The notes: generated by a model from the sequence alone, not told the origin. A stretch of DNA of 64,000 nucleotides from Bog-473 sp963828505 (GCA_963828505.1 CAWHFM010000002.1:1-64000), one strand, 5' to 3'. Positions 1 to 10,179 are shown, counted from the stretch's first letter. A program made the numbers and translations.

Positions 1-2108
1 ACCGGCCAGCCGAGAGCGCCGTCATCTGAGAGACGACTTAGGTCAGACGGCACGCCGTACCACACCCAGGCGCCGGCCTCGAGGGTGGGGAGCCGCCCTA
101 GGACGGCCGTCATGAACGCAGCCGCGTAGGCCGGATCGCGGCCCTGCTCGACCAGAGACGCCGATTGATTCGTGGCGACGACGACGGTGGTCACCTGCCA
201 GGTGCGGAGCGCCTGGACCACAGCGGCACGCTCCGCTGGGGTGCCCGTCGGCAGATTGGTGTGGATCCCGAAGGCCAGATCGACCAGCACGGCGAAACCC
301 TGCCTGGCCGGGCCGGCCCTCGAGATCGTGCCCTGGGGTCCGCCCACGCCGGCCTGGCTGTAGTGCATGCGGTTCACGGCCTGCCAGGTCATGGCCGACT
401 GGATACCCGAAAAGGGCGCGGGGTACGACAACAGGACCTGGTTGTCGGGCAGTCTCGGCGCCACCTGGGTGTACCAGCGGGGCAGGACGACCGGCCGCAT
501 GGTGAAGGGGAGTCTGGAGCGGTACGTCGTGGCGATCGGGACCAGCGCGGCAGCGGCCACGGCGGCCGCGGCGAAGCAGACCAGGATCCTCCCGAGGGCG
601 GGACCTCGTCGAGCCGGAGTACCGACCCCGCGCGCCAGCCGATCGACCCGAGGGGCCAGTCGCCGGACGTGGTCGAGGATGATGCCGAGCATCACCGCCG
701 CGGCGAGGAGACCGACGGCCATGAAGCGTTGCACGGCCACGTTGTCGAGCACGGGGATCTTCGCCAGGATGGCGATCAGGCCCAGCTGGCCGTTGTGCCA
801 CTCGAGCGAGCCGACGGCGCTCACGGCCAGCACGAGGCCGAAGAACCAGAGGCGCCGGTCCCGGAAGAAGGCCACCAGTCCCCCGACGAGCACAGCGAGC
901 AGTCCCCAGCCCATGAAGGGCACCGAGAACCCCAGAGGCAGGCCTTCGTACCCGCCGAACGCGGCGTACGTGCTGCCCGCAGGAGCGTAGAAGGGGTCCA
1001 CGAAGCTCGAGGCGCGGCTGCCGCCGAGGAGTCGGATGAGCCTGGGCCAGATCGCTCCGGAGAGGTGACCCGGACCGGCGAGGGCGAACCAGGCCGGCCA
1101 GGCCAGCAGCACCACGCTGACTCCGGCCCCGACAGCCAGGGCGGTGAGGGCATGGGGTGCACGCCGCCGCACCTCGTCCGGGTTGGCCACCAGGGCGGCG
1201 CCTACCAACACCAGGATGCTCACCCCGGCCAGCAAGACCACGATCACCAGCAACTCGGTCGACATGAAGAATTGGACGAACAACAGGAGGCCGAGCAGCG
1301 CACCGCTCGTCCAGGCCTGGTGCCGCTGGCGGACCAGGATCTCGTCGAGTGCGATCAGGATGAGCGGAAGCACCATCAGGGCCGCCGTCATCAGGTGGGC
1401 GAACTCCAGACTGGTGAGGACGAACGGTGAGAAGCCGTAGAGCAGCCCACCGAGGAAGGCGGCCGGCGTCCAGGGAGCCCAACGGCGGATGGCGGCGAAG
1501 GCGGCGAGGGCGGTGAGGGCGGGCGCAAGCGTGGAGGCCACGTTGAGGGAGGCGACGGGCCCCCATATCCAGGTGATGGGGGCCAGGGGGATGCTGAGTC
1601 CCGTCACCGACGTCTGAGACAGGAGGTTCACCCCGCCGGGGTGGAACAGCGCGGTCGAATAGAAGGGGTTCTGGGCGTGGGCGATGGCCGTCGCCGGCCA
1701 TTGGAAGAACCAGATGAACAGCGCCGGGTCGCCGCAGCCGCACAGGGTGTGGGTGGTGGCGCCGGCCGTCCAGGCGTGCCACCACAGAGCCGTTCCCAGC
1801 ACGAGGTAGGCCGCTCCGGCGGCGGCGTAGGGGACCCACCGGCGCCGGTCCCGGCTCGTCCCGCGTTCGCGGTCGCGACGGCGGGTGTCGCCCGGGTGTT
1901 CCGGCTGCTGCGGGTGGTCAGGATGGTCGGTGGGGGCCGCCTCGTCGGCGCCCTCGGACACGTCGGGACGACCTCTTCTCAGTCGCCTCGGCCCCGGAGG
2001 GGCCTCAGTGGGGGCAGGTTCGAGCGTCGTCGCGCCGTGCGGTGACGGTGACGGTGACGGTGTCGAGGATGTCGAGTCCAAGGGTGTCGAGTCCAAGGGT
2101 GTCGACAT
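1..2108 (-). CDS. Polytopic membrane protein, GT-C glycosyltransferase-like (3' end cut by window edge)
   Basis: The frame stays open from an ATG at 2108–2106 to the window's first base, so the C-terminus lies outside. The start is preceded by AGCGAGGGAG about 10 nt upstream and lies 20 nt after the previous gene's stop. The first ~80 residues are hydrophilic and Pro/Ser/Glu-rich, beginning with a short TPLDS duplication. Many membrane segments follow. After the first segment comes a loop with CGCGDPALF and WPATAIAHAQNPF, whose early acidic residue is typical of GT-C lipid-linked-sugar transferases. A soluble region near the C-terminus follows. Substrate is unknown. Association with the oxidoreductase and two further GT-C-like genes upstream suggests envelope glycan synthesis. 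The family call is by fold-like appearance, not a specific motif. Confidence 0.7.
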   Translation of the reverse strand, partial: MSTPLDSTPLDSTSSTPSPSPSPHGATTLEPAPTEAPPGPRRLRRGRPDVSEGADEAAPTDHPDHPQQPEHPGDTRRRDRERGTSRDRRRWVPYAAAGAAYLVLGTALWWHAWTAGATTHTLCGCGDPALFIWFFQWPATAIAHAQNPFYSTALFHPGGVNLLSQTSVTGLSIPLAPITWIWGPVASLNVASTLAPALTALAAFAAIRRWAPWTPAAFLGGLLYGFSPFVLTSLEFAHLMTAALMVLPLILIALDEILVRQRHQAWTSGALLGLLLFVQFFMSTELLVIVVLLAGVSILVLVGAALVANPDEVRRRAPHALTALAVGAGVSVVLLAWPAWFALAGPGHLSGAIWPRLIRLLGGSRASSFVDPFYAPAGSTYAAFGGYEGLPLGFSVPFMGWGLLAVLVGGLVAFFRDRRLWFFGLVLAVSAVGSLEWHNGQLGLIAILAKIPVLDNVAVQRFMAVGLLAAAVMLGIILDHVRRLAPRVDRLARGVGTPARRGPALGRILVCFAAAAVAAAALVPIATTYRSRLPFTMRPVVLPRWYTQVAPRLPDNQVLLSYPAPFSGIQSAMTWQAVNRMHYSQAGVGGPQGTISRAGPARQGFAVLVDLAFGIHTNLPTGTPAERAAVVQALRTWQVTTVVVATNQSASLVEQGRDPAYAAAFMTAVLGRLPTLEAGAWVWYGVPSDLSRLSDDGALGWP

Positions 2109-2128
2109 CGCCGCCCGATCTCCCTCGC

Positions 2129-3637
2129 TCAGCCGGCTTCACGGGCCCCCGCCGCCGCGACACGCCGAGGCAGGATGGGCGCGTCGCGACCGGTCGAGCC
2201 GGCCTCGTGATACTCCTCTTCGACGTTGACCGACCAGATGTCGTGCGACGCCCCGTACATGTTCTCGACCGTCAACATGGCCGTGTACATGGAGTGGTCC
2301 TGGTTGTTGTACTTGTGCATGCCGTTGCGTCCCACCGGGTGGACGTTGGGCGCTTCGGTCTCGAGCCACTTGCGGATGGTGGCCACGTTGTCCTTGTAGG
2401 AGAAGTCGTAGTAGGGATACGCCTTCGGGACCCGCACCACGTAGCCCCGCTCGATGTCGCCGTCGGCGGCCAGACCGAGCGACACCAGCTCCTTGGTGCC
2501 GAGCGCGACGAGTTCCTCGTCCGCCGTGTTCCACATGTCGTCGCCCTCGAAGACGAAGTACTCGAGGCCCAGGCAGGTGCGGCCGTCCTTGACCAGGAAC
2601 GGCGACCACGACCCGTAGTTCTGTATCCGGCCGACCTCGACGTCGGTGGAGTGGATGTAGATCCAGTTGTCGGGGAAGCTGCGCGACTCGGGCACGATCA
2701 GGGCGACCGTCAGGTAGTCGCGGTAGTGCAGATCGTCGGCGGCGGCTACCACCTCCGGCGGTGGAGGCGGCACCATCGTGTGCACGAGCTCTCGCATCGG
2801 CATGGTCGAGATGACGGCGGCCGCGGGTGTCGTCTTCGTCTCACCGCCCTGGGTGTACGTGACCGAGGTGGCCCGGCCGTCCTCGACGTTGATGCCGGTG
2901 AGGCGCGCTTCCATCTCGATGGTGCCGCCGGCGGCCGCGACCTTCTCGGCGCAGACCTCCCACATCATTCCCGGACCGTATTTGGGGTACTGGAACTCCT
3001 CAATCAGCGTGGTGATGTCCGTCTGGCCCCGCTTGGGGAGGATGGCGTTCATCACCGCCTTGCGGAGGTCGAGGTTCTTGACCCGCTGAGCGGCCCAGTC
3101 GGCGGGCATCTCGGAGACTGGAACTCCCCACACCTTCTCCGTGTACGTCTTGAAGAAGTGGCGGTAGAGGCGCCAGCCGAACCGGGCGACGAGCCACCCC
3201 TCGTAGTTGTTCTGGTCCTTGGGTGGGCGGATGCGGGCCCAGACGTAGGAGAAGCCACAAAGGACCGCTTCCCAAATCCCCAGGTTGCGGAGGGCGTTCA
3301 TGGCCTTGAGGGGGTAGTCGATGAACTTTCCCCGGTAGAAGATGCGGCTCATGCGGGGGCGCAACATGAAGTCGCCCTCGGGGAGGATCTCGTGCCACAG
3401 CTCCTCGACCTCGGGCACCTTGGTGAAGAACCGGTGACCGCCGAGGTCGAAGCGCCATCCGTCACGCACGACCGTGCGGCTGATGCCTCCGACCTGGTCG
3501 TCTGCTTCCAGCACGATCGGCCTCTGGCCGCGCTTGGTCAACAGGTAGGCCGCCGTCAGGCCACCGGGACCCGCGCCGGCGATGACGACGGGTGGTTCCG
3601 TTGGCACTGCCACGAGCAGGTCAGGATAGTTGACCAC
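2129..3637 (-). CDS. FAD-dependent oxidoreductase, UDP-galactopyranose mutase / amine-oxidase-like
   Basis: The 502-residue protein opens with an ADP-binding Rossmann motif (GAGPGGLTAAYLL, about residues 21–33), then a VLEADDQVGGISRT block typical of flavoproteins of the NAD(P)/FAD amine oxidase and UDP-galactopyranose mutase-like group. A further FAD-contact region (LGGHRFF) follows. It has no signal peptide and no membrane segments, so it should be cytosolic. The GTG at 3637 is the farthest sensible start; an internal GTG just before the Rossmann fold is an alternative. It lies 20 nt upstream of the membrane glycosyltransferase-like gene and is probably cotranscribed with it, suggesting sugar-nucleotide or lipid-linked glycan modification. 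The exact substrate cannot be read from sequence. Confidence 0.82.
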   Translation of the reverse strand: MVNYPDLLVAVPTEPPVVIAGAGPGGLTAAYLLTKRGQRPIVLEADDQVGGISRTVVRDGWRFDLGGHRFFTKVPEVEELWHEILPEGDFMLRPRMSRIFYRGKFIDYPLKAMNALRNLGIWEAVLCGFSYVWARIRPPKDQNNYEGWLVARFGWRLYRHFFKTYTEKVWGVPVSEMPADWAAQRVKNLDLRKAVMNAILPKRGQTDITTLIEEFQYPKYGPGMMWEVCAEKVAAAGGTIEMEARLTGINVEDGRATSVTYTQGGETKTTPAAAVISTMPMRELVHTMVPPPPPEVVAAADDLHYRDYLTVALIVPESRSFPDNWIYIHSTDVEVGRIQNYGSWSPFLVKDGRTCLGLEYFVFEGDDMWNTADEELVALGTKELVSLGLAADGDIERGYVVRVPKAYPYYDFSYKDNVATIRKWLETEAPNVHPVGRNGMHKYNNQDHSMYTAMLTVENMYGASHDIWSVNVEEEYHEAGSTGRDAPILPRRVAAAGAREAG

Positions 3638-3790
3638 CCGCGCTCACCCGGGTCTAGGTCCGCAGAGTCCGCGTCCTGAGGCCGCCAGTCACTCGCCGGA
3701 TCGACCTAAGTGGCACCTCCGGTGCAGTTATCGGCACCGTCGGCGCGAGGACTGCCGGCGCGGGGACTGCCGCCTCGTCGACCCTGGCGT

Positions 3791-5104
3791 TCAGGGAACC
3801 GAGATGTTCAAGAAGGCCAGCACCGCGTACCCGGCCAAGGCGGCACCGAGGAGGGAGAGCACGGCCCGCTCGAGGCGTGGCCCGGTCAGGATCGTTGCCG
3901 CGGCCATGCTGAGCGGAAAGGCGGAGAGGGCGTAGCGCTCGAACGAATCGAGGTTGGAGCCGGCAACGGCCACCCCGAGGACGGCCGCGGAGAAGAGCGT
4001 GTAGGGCGCCGGCAGCCGGCGCCAGCACACCAGGAGCATGGCCAGAGCGAGGAGCACCCAGGGGACGTGGAGGGCAGTGCCGACGTGGTGGTGGAACACT
4101 CCGGTGGCGTCGTGGTACAGCGTGCTGACCGGGTCCGCCAGTCCGCCGTGGTGGGAGTTCTGCAGCTGCACCCGTAGGGGTGCCCACCAGTCCCCCACGA
4201 CGTGCTTCGACCAGCCGAGGAAGGCCGCGAACCCCACGAAGGGGGCGAAGACGGCGGCGAAACCGACGACGCGGGCCCGGCGATTCAGCCGGGGCCACCA
4301 GCGGATCAGCTCGGCCAGGACGGCGAGAGCGAGCAGAACCCCGACCGGACGGGTGAGAGCGGCGCCGAAGGCCAGCAGACCGGCGACGTCGAAGCGAGGT
4401 CTTCGTTCGCTACCCGGGAGAGCCTGGGCCGCAACGACGTCAGCGCCGGCGGAGGCGGGGGCGGGGGCGGAAGCGCTCGGTCGCAAAGCCAGAAAGCAAC
4501 CGATGGCGAAGACCAGCAGCAGCGACTCGGCGTAGCCCATGACGAGGACGAACGCCGAGGGCAGCAGGCTGAGTATCCAGATGCTGCGCCGAGCCGCGGC
4601 CCGGTCGCCGAGCTCGCGGCGGGCCAGGACGAACAGCATTGCCGTCGCAACGAGGGCGGCCAGGTTGGCCAGCACCACGAGGGCAGCGCCGTCGTCGACG
4701 CCAGGCACCCAGGCGAACACGTGGGTCAGAAGTGGGACGGCCGGGAAGAAGCGGAGTGACTGGTTTCCGAGAGGCGCGTAGCCGACCCGGGCAATCGTCT
4801 CGTACCACCCGGCGTCCCACCCCAGCAGTCCCTGGTGCACCCGGAGGGTCACGCCCGGCGTCGTCGGGTGGGTCCGGTCCACGACGAAGTGAGCCACGCC
4901 CAGTGCGCCGAGAACGACGGCCCGGGCGACGACGAAGGGAAGGAGCGCCTCTCTGAGCGCTTCGGGCACCCTCGTGAAGAGGGCTGTCGCCCTTCCGCGG
5001 GATTCGGGTCCTGCGGTGTTCCTGGTACCCGCCTCGGGGCCGCCCGCCGTGTCGTGGCCCGCCGTTTGGACCACGGGCCCAGCTGCTCCGACGACGTGGC
5101 TCAC
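3791..5104 (-). CDS. Membrane mannosyltransferase-like protein, PIG-V-type
   Basis: A polytopic membrane protein of about 437 residues from a GTG at 5104. The frame is open further upstream to 5254, but that extension is hydrophilic and low-complexity. The motif WDAGWYETIARVGY and the nearby LRFFPAVPLL match the conserved N-terminal loop of PIG-V-like GT-C mannosyltransferases common in actinobacteria. An RPVG motif and a conserved FERYALSAFP stretch near the C-terminus also fit. It would act at the outer face of the membrane with polyprenyl-phosphate sugars. A 153-nt gap separates it from the oxidoreductase gene downstream. Donor and acceptor are unknown. Confidence 0.75.
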   Translation of the reverse strand: MSHVVGAAGPVVQTAGHDTAGGPEAGTRNTAGPESRGRATALFTRVPEALREALLPFVVARAVVLGALGVAHFVVDRTHPTTPGVTLRVHQGLLGWDAGWYETIARVGYAPLGNQSLRFFPAVPLLTHVFAWVPGVDDGAALVVLANLAALVATAMLFVLARRELGDRAAARRSIWILSLLPSAFVLVMGYAESLLLVFAIGCFLALRPSASAPAPASAGADVVAAQALPGSERRPRFDVAGLLAFGAALTRPVGVLLALAVLAELIRWWPRLNRRARVVGFAAVFAPFVGFAAFLGWSKHVVGDWWAPLRVQLQNSHHGGLADPVSTLYHDATGVFHHHVGTALHVPWVLLALAMLLVCWRRLPAPYTLFSAAVLGVAVAGSNLDSFERYALSAFPLSMAAATILTGPRLERAVLSLLGAALAGYAVLAFLNISVP

Positions 5105-5338
5105 GGCTCGCCTGCGCCGGCCGGTCGAAGACGTTGCCCGCTCCCGCCGGAATCGAAGGAGCGTTTCCGGCGGAGCGAGACACTCATGGCTTGGTCCGGG
5201 AACACCTGCGATAGGGAGAAGAACGGCGATTTGCCAGATCCGACCGTAACGCACGCTGTCGGGCTGGTGCCGATGTCCGCCCCGCCGGCGCGCTCGCCCT
5301 CCCTCCTGGCGGCAACCGGCCTCGCCGCCGGCCGGTCG

Positions 5339-7003
5339 TCAGGACGACGGCATGGAGGGCGTGAACTCGGTCAGGTTCATCGGCTCGTAGAAGTTCTGAG
5401 GTTGAGTGGTCACGACGTTGCGGCCGCCCCCGCCCCGACTGGTCGACGTGGTCAACAACATGGCCGCGATCTGCTCGCACTTGATCCCGTAGGTCTGGTA
5501 CAGCGGCTGCCACACCAGCCAGATGTGCTTCCCCGCCGCCGTCTTGTCCACCAGGACGGAGGAGAAGTGTTGGGGCGTGGCCTTGGCGACGGCATGGCCG
5601 TAATTGACCCAGTTCACGATGGCGGGGCCGGTCTCGCGGGGGAAGGTGATGAGGTCGTACTGGGAGGGGTCGTGGATCTGCCGGGCGACCGCCGGCCCCA
5701 GCTGGTCGGGGCAGAACCCGATCACGTCCCCCGGCTTGGCCTCGCGGTTGATGGCCGCCGCCACCTCCGTCGCCTGCGTCCGCTGCGTCGAGATGTTCTG
5801 GACCGACGAGAAGAGCCCGGCGGCGACGGCGGCCGTGACCAGGATCAGGCGCGCCTTGGGGTTCAACAGCGTCGTCGTCCCCAGGGCGACCAGCAGGATC
5901 AGGGGGAGGAAGACGACGGCGGCGTAGCGCGACGAGAACGCGCTCGTGGAGAGGATGCCGCCGGCGATGGCCGCGAACAGCGTCCCGACGACCACGAAGG
6001 TGACCCCTCGCGCCCGCGGGCGGGTGCGCAGGTCGAGCTCGACGATCCGATCGCTCTTGCCCGCACCGAACAGAGCCAGGGCGAGCATGGCGAAGTAGAT
6101 GATGGCCAGCAGTCGACCCTGGTTGGTTCCCGTCGCCTGGGTCGATCCCTGGTTGTCGGTGAACCCGGTGACGGCGTTGATGACGGCCGAGAAGTTCGGC
6201 GGCGCCGCCCAGGGCGTGCCGGTGTACTTGCTCTGGTAGATGAAGGTTGGCACCCAGGGCAGGAACAGCAGGCAGCCCACACCCAGCGCGATCAGGGCGC
6301 GCCACGGAGCATTCTCGGGCCGCCCCCGGTGGTAGCTACGGAGGATGGAGACACCCAGCCAGATGGCGGTGATGGCGATCAGGTACAGCGACCAGTACTG
6401 GGTGTAGAGCAGCGCTGCCGCAACGATGGCGACCGCCGCCATGTTCCACAGGTTCGGCGCGGCGATCGCCCGCTGCAGGGCGAGGAAGCCACAGCCGGTG
6501 AGCAGGATCACCAGCGCGTACATGCGCGACTCGGTGGAGTAGTAGACGGCAAAGGGGGCGCTGGCCAGGAGGACCAGCGTCGTCCAGGCCACGGCCCGGC
6601 CGCCGAAGCGACGCCCGCAGAGCCAGGCGACCGGGAGCGTCGCCACGCCGACGAGGCCCGAGAGCGAGCGGACGGCGATATTGGACTGACCGAAGAGGAG
6701 AATCCAGAAGTGCAGCAGGAAGTAGTACAGCGGTGGAGCGCCGTCGTGCTTGAGGGCATTCGGGATGTCGTGCAACGGCAGGCGAGCGATGTCGACCGTC
6801 AGCGCCTCGTCGAGCCAGAGGGCCGACCGGGTCCAGAAGCGGAGCACCAGACCGACGGTGATGACGAGCACGACTCCGACGGCGGCCAGCACGCGTAGCC
6901 GGCCGCTGAGAGCCGGAACCTCCTGCACCGGTGGAACCCCTGGAACCCCTCGCCCCTCCTGAACCCCCGGAACTTCCTCAACCTCCACTGGCACGGGGCG
7001 CAT
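5339..7003 (-). CDS. Membrane glycosyltransferase, GT39/ArnT-like (PMT_2)
   Basis: A polytopic protein with the GT39/GT83 signature: a first transmembrane segment followed by SALWLDEALTVDIARLPL, in which the DE pair is the catalytic/metal region. HDGAPPLYYFLLHFW follows, and then a repeated TM/loop pattern and a C-terminal soluble part. It would transfer a sugar from a polyprenyl-phosphate donor at the outer membrane face. The start is uncertain: ATG at 7003 is used; GTG at 7057 and a later GTG within the Val/Pro/Glu-rich N-terminal tail are alternatives, and none has a strong Shine–Dalgarno sequence. It is the most upstream gene of the 1–7 kb minus-strand envelope-glycan group. Confidence 0.75.
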   Translation of the reverse strand: MRPVPVEVEEVPGVQEGRGVPGVPPVQEVPALSGRLRVLAAVGVVLVITVGLVLRFWTRSALWLDEALTVDIARLPLHDIPNALKHDGAPPLYYFLLHFWILLFGQSNIAVRSLSGLVGVATLPVAWLCGRRFGGRAVAWTTLVLLASAPFAVYYSTESRMYALVILLTGCGFLALQRAIAAPNLWNMAAVAIVAAALLYTQYWSLYLIAITAIWLGVSILRSYHRGRPENAPWRALIALGVGCLLFLPWVPTFIYQSKYTGTPWAAPPNFSAVINAVTGFTDNQGSTQATGTNQGRLLAIIYFAMLALALFGAGKSDRIVELDLRTRPRARGVTFVVVGTLFAAIAGGILSTSAFSSRYAAVVFLPLILLVALGTTTLLNPKARLILVTAAVAAGLFSSVQNISTQRTQATEVAAAINREAKPGDVIGFCPDQLGPAVARQIHDPSQYDLITFPRETGPAIVNWVNYGHAVAKATPQHFSSVLVDKTAAGKHIWLVWQPLYQTYGIKCEQIAAMLLTTSTSRGGGGRNVVTTQPQNFYEPMNLTEFTPSMPSS

Positions 7004-7178
7004 GGTAGGACAAGGGGGTGCGGGTCTAGGATCAGTCGCCGCCAGGGGGGTCGGCACCGGGGAACCGGACGAGCCGACGAGACGAAGCGGCAGAAGCCGG
7101 TGACGACAGAGCCGGACCGAGCCGGAAGAGGCGGGGCCGGGAAGAGCAAGCAGACAGCACGGAGGGTGGGAAGGCGCC

Positions 7179-8126
7179 GTGGGCCGCTACATCACAAAGA
7201 GAGTGGTGCTCCTCCTCATCATCATCCTCTTCGTGTCCGTCGTCTCCTTCTTCCTCGTCCACCTACTCCCGGGCAACCCCACCGCCACCATCCTCGGCCC
7301 GAACCAGACCCCCCAGAACGTCGCCATCGTCGACCACCAGCTCGGACTGGACAAACCCCTGTGGCAGCAGTACTTCATCTGGATCGAGCACGTCTTCCAG
7401 GGGAATCTCGGGCAGTCCTACACGACGCACCAGACGACGTGGAGCATCATCCAGCAGTCGTTCCCCATCGACCTCGAACTGATCATCTTCTCGCAGATCA
7501 TCGCCTTCGCCATCGCCTTCCCCATGGCGATGCATGCGGCGCGCCGCCCGAACCATCTGTTCGACCAGGCCTCGAACAGCACGACGTTCGCCATGCTGGC
7601 GCTACCGCCCTTCGTCATCGCCCCCGTGCTCGTGCTGCTCTTCGCCGTGCACTGGCACGTCTTCCCCGGCCCGGCGTCATACGTACCGATCACGCAGAAC
7701 TTCTGGACGAACATCCACGCCATGCTGTTACCCTCGATCGTGCTTGCCCTCGGGGGCATCGTGGTGTACTTCCGCCTACTGAGGAACGACCTCATCTCCA
7801 CCCTGCAGGAGGACTTCATCACGATGGCCCGCTCGAAGGGGTTGTCCGACCGGCGCATCATGTGGCGCCACGCGCTGCGACCCTCGTCGATCTCCCTCCT
7901 GGCCTCGGCCGGGGTCACCATCGGCAGCCTGATCGCGGGCACATTCGTGGTCGAGCTGCTCTTGCAGATGCCGGGCCTGGGGTACCAGCTCATCTCGAGC
8001 GTGAACCAGGACGACTACACGGTCGTCCAGGGCATCACCCTCTTCGTCGCCGTGGCCATCGTGCTCATCAACTTCATCTTCGATTTCCTCTTCACCATCG
8101 TCGACCCGAGGATCGCCCGTGAGTAG
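7179..8126 (+). CDS. Peptide/nickel-type ABC transporter permease (DppB/OppB family)
   Basis: Inner-membrane permease of 315 residues, normal length for DppB/OppB. It has an N-terminal transmembrane segment (RYITKRVVLLLIIIL), a large extracytoplasmic loop, then five TM helices. The cytoplasmic EAA loop (EDFITMARSKGLSDRRIMWR) that docks the ATPase is clear. The GTG start at 7179 has a good ribosome-binding site (GGAGGGTGGG at 7161–7170, spacing 8). First gene of a four-gene transporter operon; no substrate-binding protein gene lies upstream or downstream in the window, so substrate class (di/oligopeptide, nickel or other) is unresolved. Confidence 0.92.
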   Translation: MGRYITKRVVLLLIIILFVSVVSFFLVHLLPGNPTATILGPNQTPQNVAIVDHQLGLDKPLWQQYFIWIEHVFQGNLGQSYTTHQTTWSIIQQSFPIDLELIIFSQIIAFAIAFPMAMHAARRPNHLFDQASNSTTFAMLALPPFVIAPVLVLLFAVHWHVFPGPASYVPITQNFWTNIHAMLLPSIVLALGGIVVYFRLLRNDLISTLQEDFITMARSKGLSDRRIMWRHALRPSSISLLASAGVTIGSLIAGTFVVELLLQMPGLGYQLISSVNQDDYTVVQGITLFVAVAIVLINFIFDFLFTIVDPRIARE

Positions 8127-9036
8127 CGTCACCGCCGAACACAAAGAGGCCTTTGCCGACATCAAGGAGGAGATCGCCGCCGAAGCAGCGGCCGATCCCA
8201 ACAAGAAGAAGCTCGGCCTCCTCTTCTGGATGGCCTGCGGCTTCATCGTCCTGGTGGCGGTCCTCGCCACCATCGCCAACCTGCTCCCGCTCCCGAACCC
8301 GGACCTGGGCAACTACAACAGCGTGCAGAACGGCGGGCCCAGCTGGAGTCACCTGCTCGGCACGGACGACCTCTACCGTGACATCCTGAGCCGGCTGATC
8401 TACGGTGCCCGGGTCTCGCTCATCGTCGGATTCGGGGGGGCGCTGATCGGTCTGATCGTGGGCGGCATCCCGGCCATGATCTCCGCCTACCGTCGTGGCC
8501 GCGTCGACACGGCGCTGAACACGACCTCATACATCGTGCTCGCCTTCCCGGCCATCGTGGCCGTGATCGCCATCGTGTCGTTCTGGGGGCACTCGATCTT
8601 CAAGATCACGCTGATCATCGGGATCGCCGCGTCCCCCCTGATCTTCCGCGTGGTGCGGGCGTCCACCCTCTCGTACGCCACACGTGACTTCGTGCTGGCG
8701 GCCAAGGCGCTGGGGGCCAGCGACACCCGCATCATCTCCCGGGAGATCCTGCCCAACATCATGCCGACCGTCGTGTCCTTCGGCCTGATCGCGGTGGCGA
8801 CCATCATCGTCCTGGAGGGATCGTTGGCCTTCCTCGGGCTCTCCGTGCAGCCTCCGACGCCGAGTTGGGGCAACATGCTCAACGAGGGGGCCAGCCTCCT
8901 GACCGGCGCCAAAGGTCAGACCAATGTGTGGCTGGTCATCTTCCCCGCGACCGCCATGTTCCTCCTCCTGTTCAGCCTCAACATCGTGGCGGACAAGTTG
9001 CGGGCCTACTTCGACGTGACCGAGATCAAGTTGTGA
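8119..9036 (+). CDS. Peptide-type ABC transporter permease (DppC/OppC family)
   Basis: Second permease, 305 residues, starting at a GTG that overlaps the previous gene by 8 nt. A cytoplasmic N-terminal tail of about 35 residues precedes the first TM segment. The OppC_N-type segment is followed by the LGTDDLYRDILSRLIYGAR block that is highly conserved in DppC/OppC. The EAA loop (RDFVLAAKALGASDTRIISR) and the QPPTPSWGNML signature near the C-terminus are present. It forms the membrane pore with the DppB-like partner and is energised by the two downstream ATPases. Confidence 0.93.
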   Translation: MSSVTAEHKEAFADIKEEIAAEAAADPNKKKLGLLFWMACGFIVLVAVLATIANLLPLPNPDLGNYNSVQNGGPSWSHLLGTDDLYRDILSRLIYGARVSLIVGFGGALIGLIVGGIPAMISAYRRGRVDTALNTTSYIVLAFPAIVAVIAIVSFWGHSIFKITLIIGIAASPLIFRVVRASTLSYATRDFVLAAKALGASDTRIISREILPNIMPTVVSFGLIAVATIIVLEGSLAFLGLSVQPPTPSWGNMLNEGASLLTGAKGQTNVWLVIFPATAMFLLLFSLNIVADKLRAYFDVTEIKL

Positions 9037-10179
9037 ACGAGGAGCGCCGCCCCCTGCTCCAGGTGGAGGATCTGGACGTCTCGTTCGCCACCTCGCGGGG
9101 CCCACTCAAGGCGGTACAGGGGGTTTCACTGACCCTGGAGCACGGCAAGACGCTCGGCATCGTGGGTGAGTCGGGGTCGGGCAAGACCGTTCTGTCGCGC
9201 GCCATCATGGGCCTGTTGCCGGTCGCCTCGACCACGCAGACCGGGTCGGTTCGCTATGACGGGACCGAGATCCTCAACGCCCCCAATGACCAGCTGCGCA
9301 AGCTCTGGAGCACGCACATCGCCATGGTGTTCCAGGACCCGATGACGTCCCTCAACCCGGTGCAGCGCATCGGGAACCAGATCACCGAGCCACTCAAGAT
9401 CCACCTCAAGCTGAGCAAGAGCGAGGCCAAGGAGACGGCACTCTCGCTCTTGATGCAAGTGGGCATACCCTCCCCCGTCGAGCGTTACGAGGCCTACCCG
9501 GCCCAGCTCTCGGGCGGCATGCGCCAGCGCGTCATGATCGCCATCGCGCTCGGCGTGCGCCCCGAGGTTGCTCCTGGCCGACGAACCGACAACGGGCCTC
9601 GACGTGACGGTGCAGGCCCAGATCCTGGACCTCCTCGGGAAGTTGCAGCACGAGCGCGAGATGGCGATGATCCTGGTCACCCACGACCTGGGCGTCGTGG
9701 CGACGAGGACGGACGAGATCATCGTGATGTACGCCGGCAACGTGGTCGAGCGCGCGCCCACGAACGTCCTCTTCAAGAGCATGGCCATGCCGTACACCGA
9801 GGCGCTGCTCGACTCCACGCCACGCCTGACCAACCCGAGCCACACCCGGCTCACGGCAATTGAGGGCCGTCCGCCCGACCTGCTCAACCCGCCCGCCGGC
9901 TGCCCCTTCTCCCCGCGCTGCCCCTACGTGCAGGACAAGTGCCACACCGACAAGCCGCCGCTGGTGGAGGCGGAGCCCGGCCACAGCTACGCCTGTTGGT
10001 ACCCGCTGCCCGGAGGCACGGGTCGTTCGATACCCATCGTCACCACCCCCGCCACCACCGACGGCTCGCGCGCCGGCACCCCCTTCATCACCGACGGCTC
10101 CAGCGCCGACACCCCCGCGGCCCCCGACGAAACGCCCGCCGCCGTCGGCGGCACCGAGTCCCGGGAGGCCACCGCGTGA
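9033..10179 (+). CDS. Peptide ABC transporter ATPase, DppD/OppD-like (frameshifted by one base)
   Basis: Starts at GTG 9033, overlapping the permease stop by 4 nt. Frame 1 carries Walker A (GESGSGKT), the Q-loop (FQDPMTSLNP) and the signature LSGGMRQR, then runs out of homology after GVRPEV. At 9567 one extra G shifts the frame; from TTG 9568 the other frame continues with Walker B (LLLADEPTTGLD), the H-loop (VTHDLG) and the Cys-containing oligopeptide C-terminal region (CPFSPRCPY). Skipping one base gives a seamless PELLLADEPTT and a 1,146-nt reading frame. The break therefore looks like a sequence error or a very recent mutation. Without correction the two halves would not form one ATPase. 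Confidence 0.85.

Noticed and set aside
43..1839. A 598-residue minus-strand reading frame
   Set aside because: Its Arg/Pro/His/Gly-rich composition has no membrane segments and is a shadow. The neighbouring frame on the same strand encodes a coherent polytopic membrane protein running off the window edge.
4835..6898. Long plus-strand frame (687 residues) opposite the GT39-like gene
   Set aside because: Asp/Arg/Gly/Gln-rich with no recognisable domain; antisense frame produced by high third-position GC of the real minus-strand gene.
9568..10179. A separate small gene starting at TTG 9568
   Set aside because: It is the second half of the DppD-like ATPase, beginning exactly at Walker B; no ribosome-binding site precedes it.
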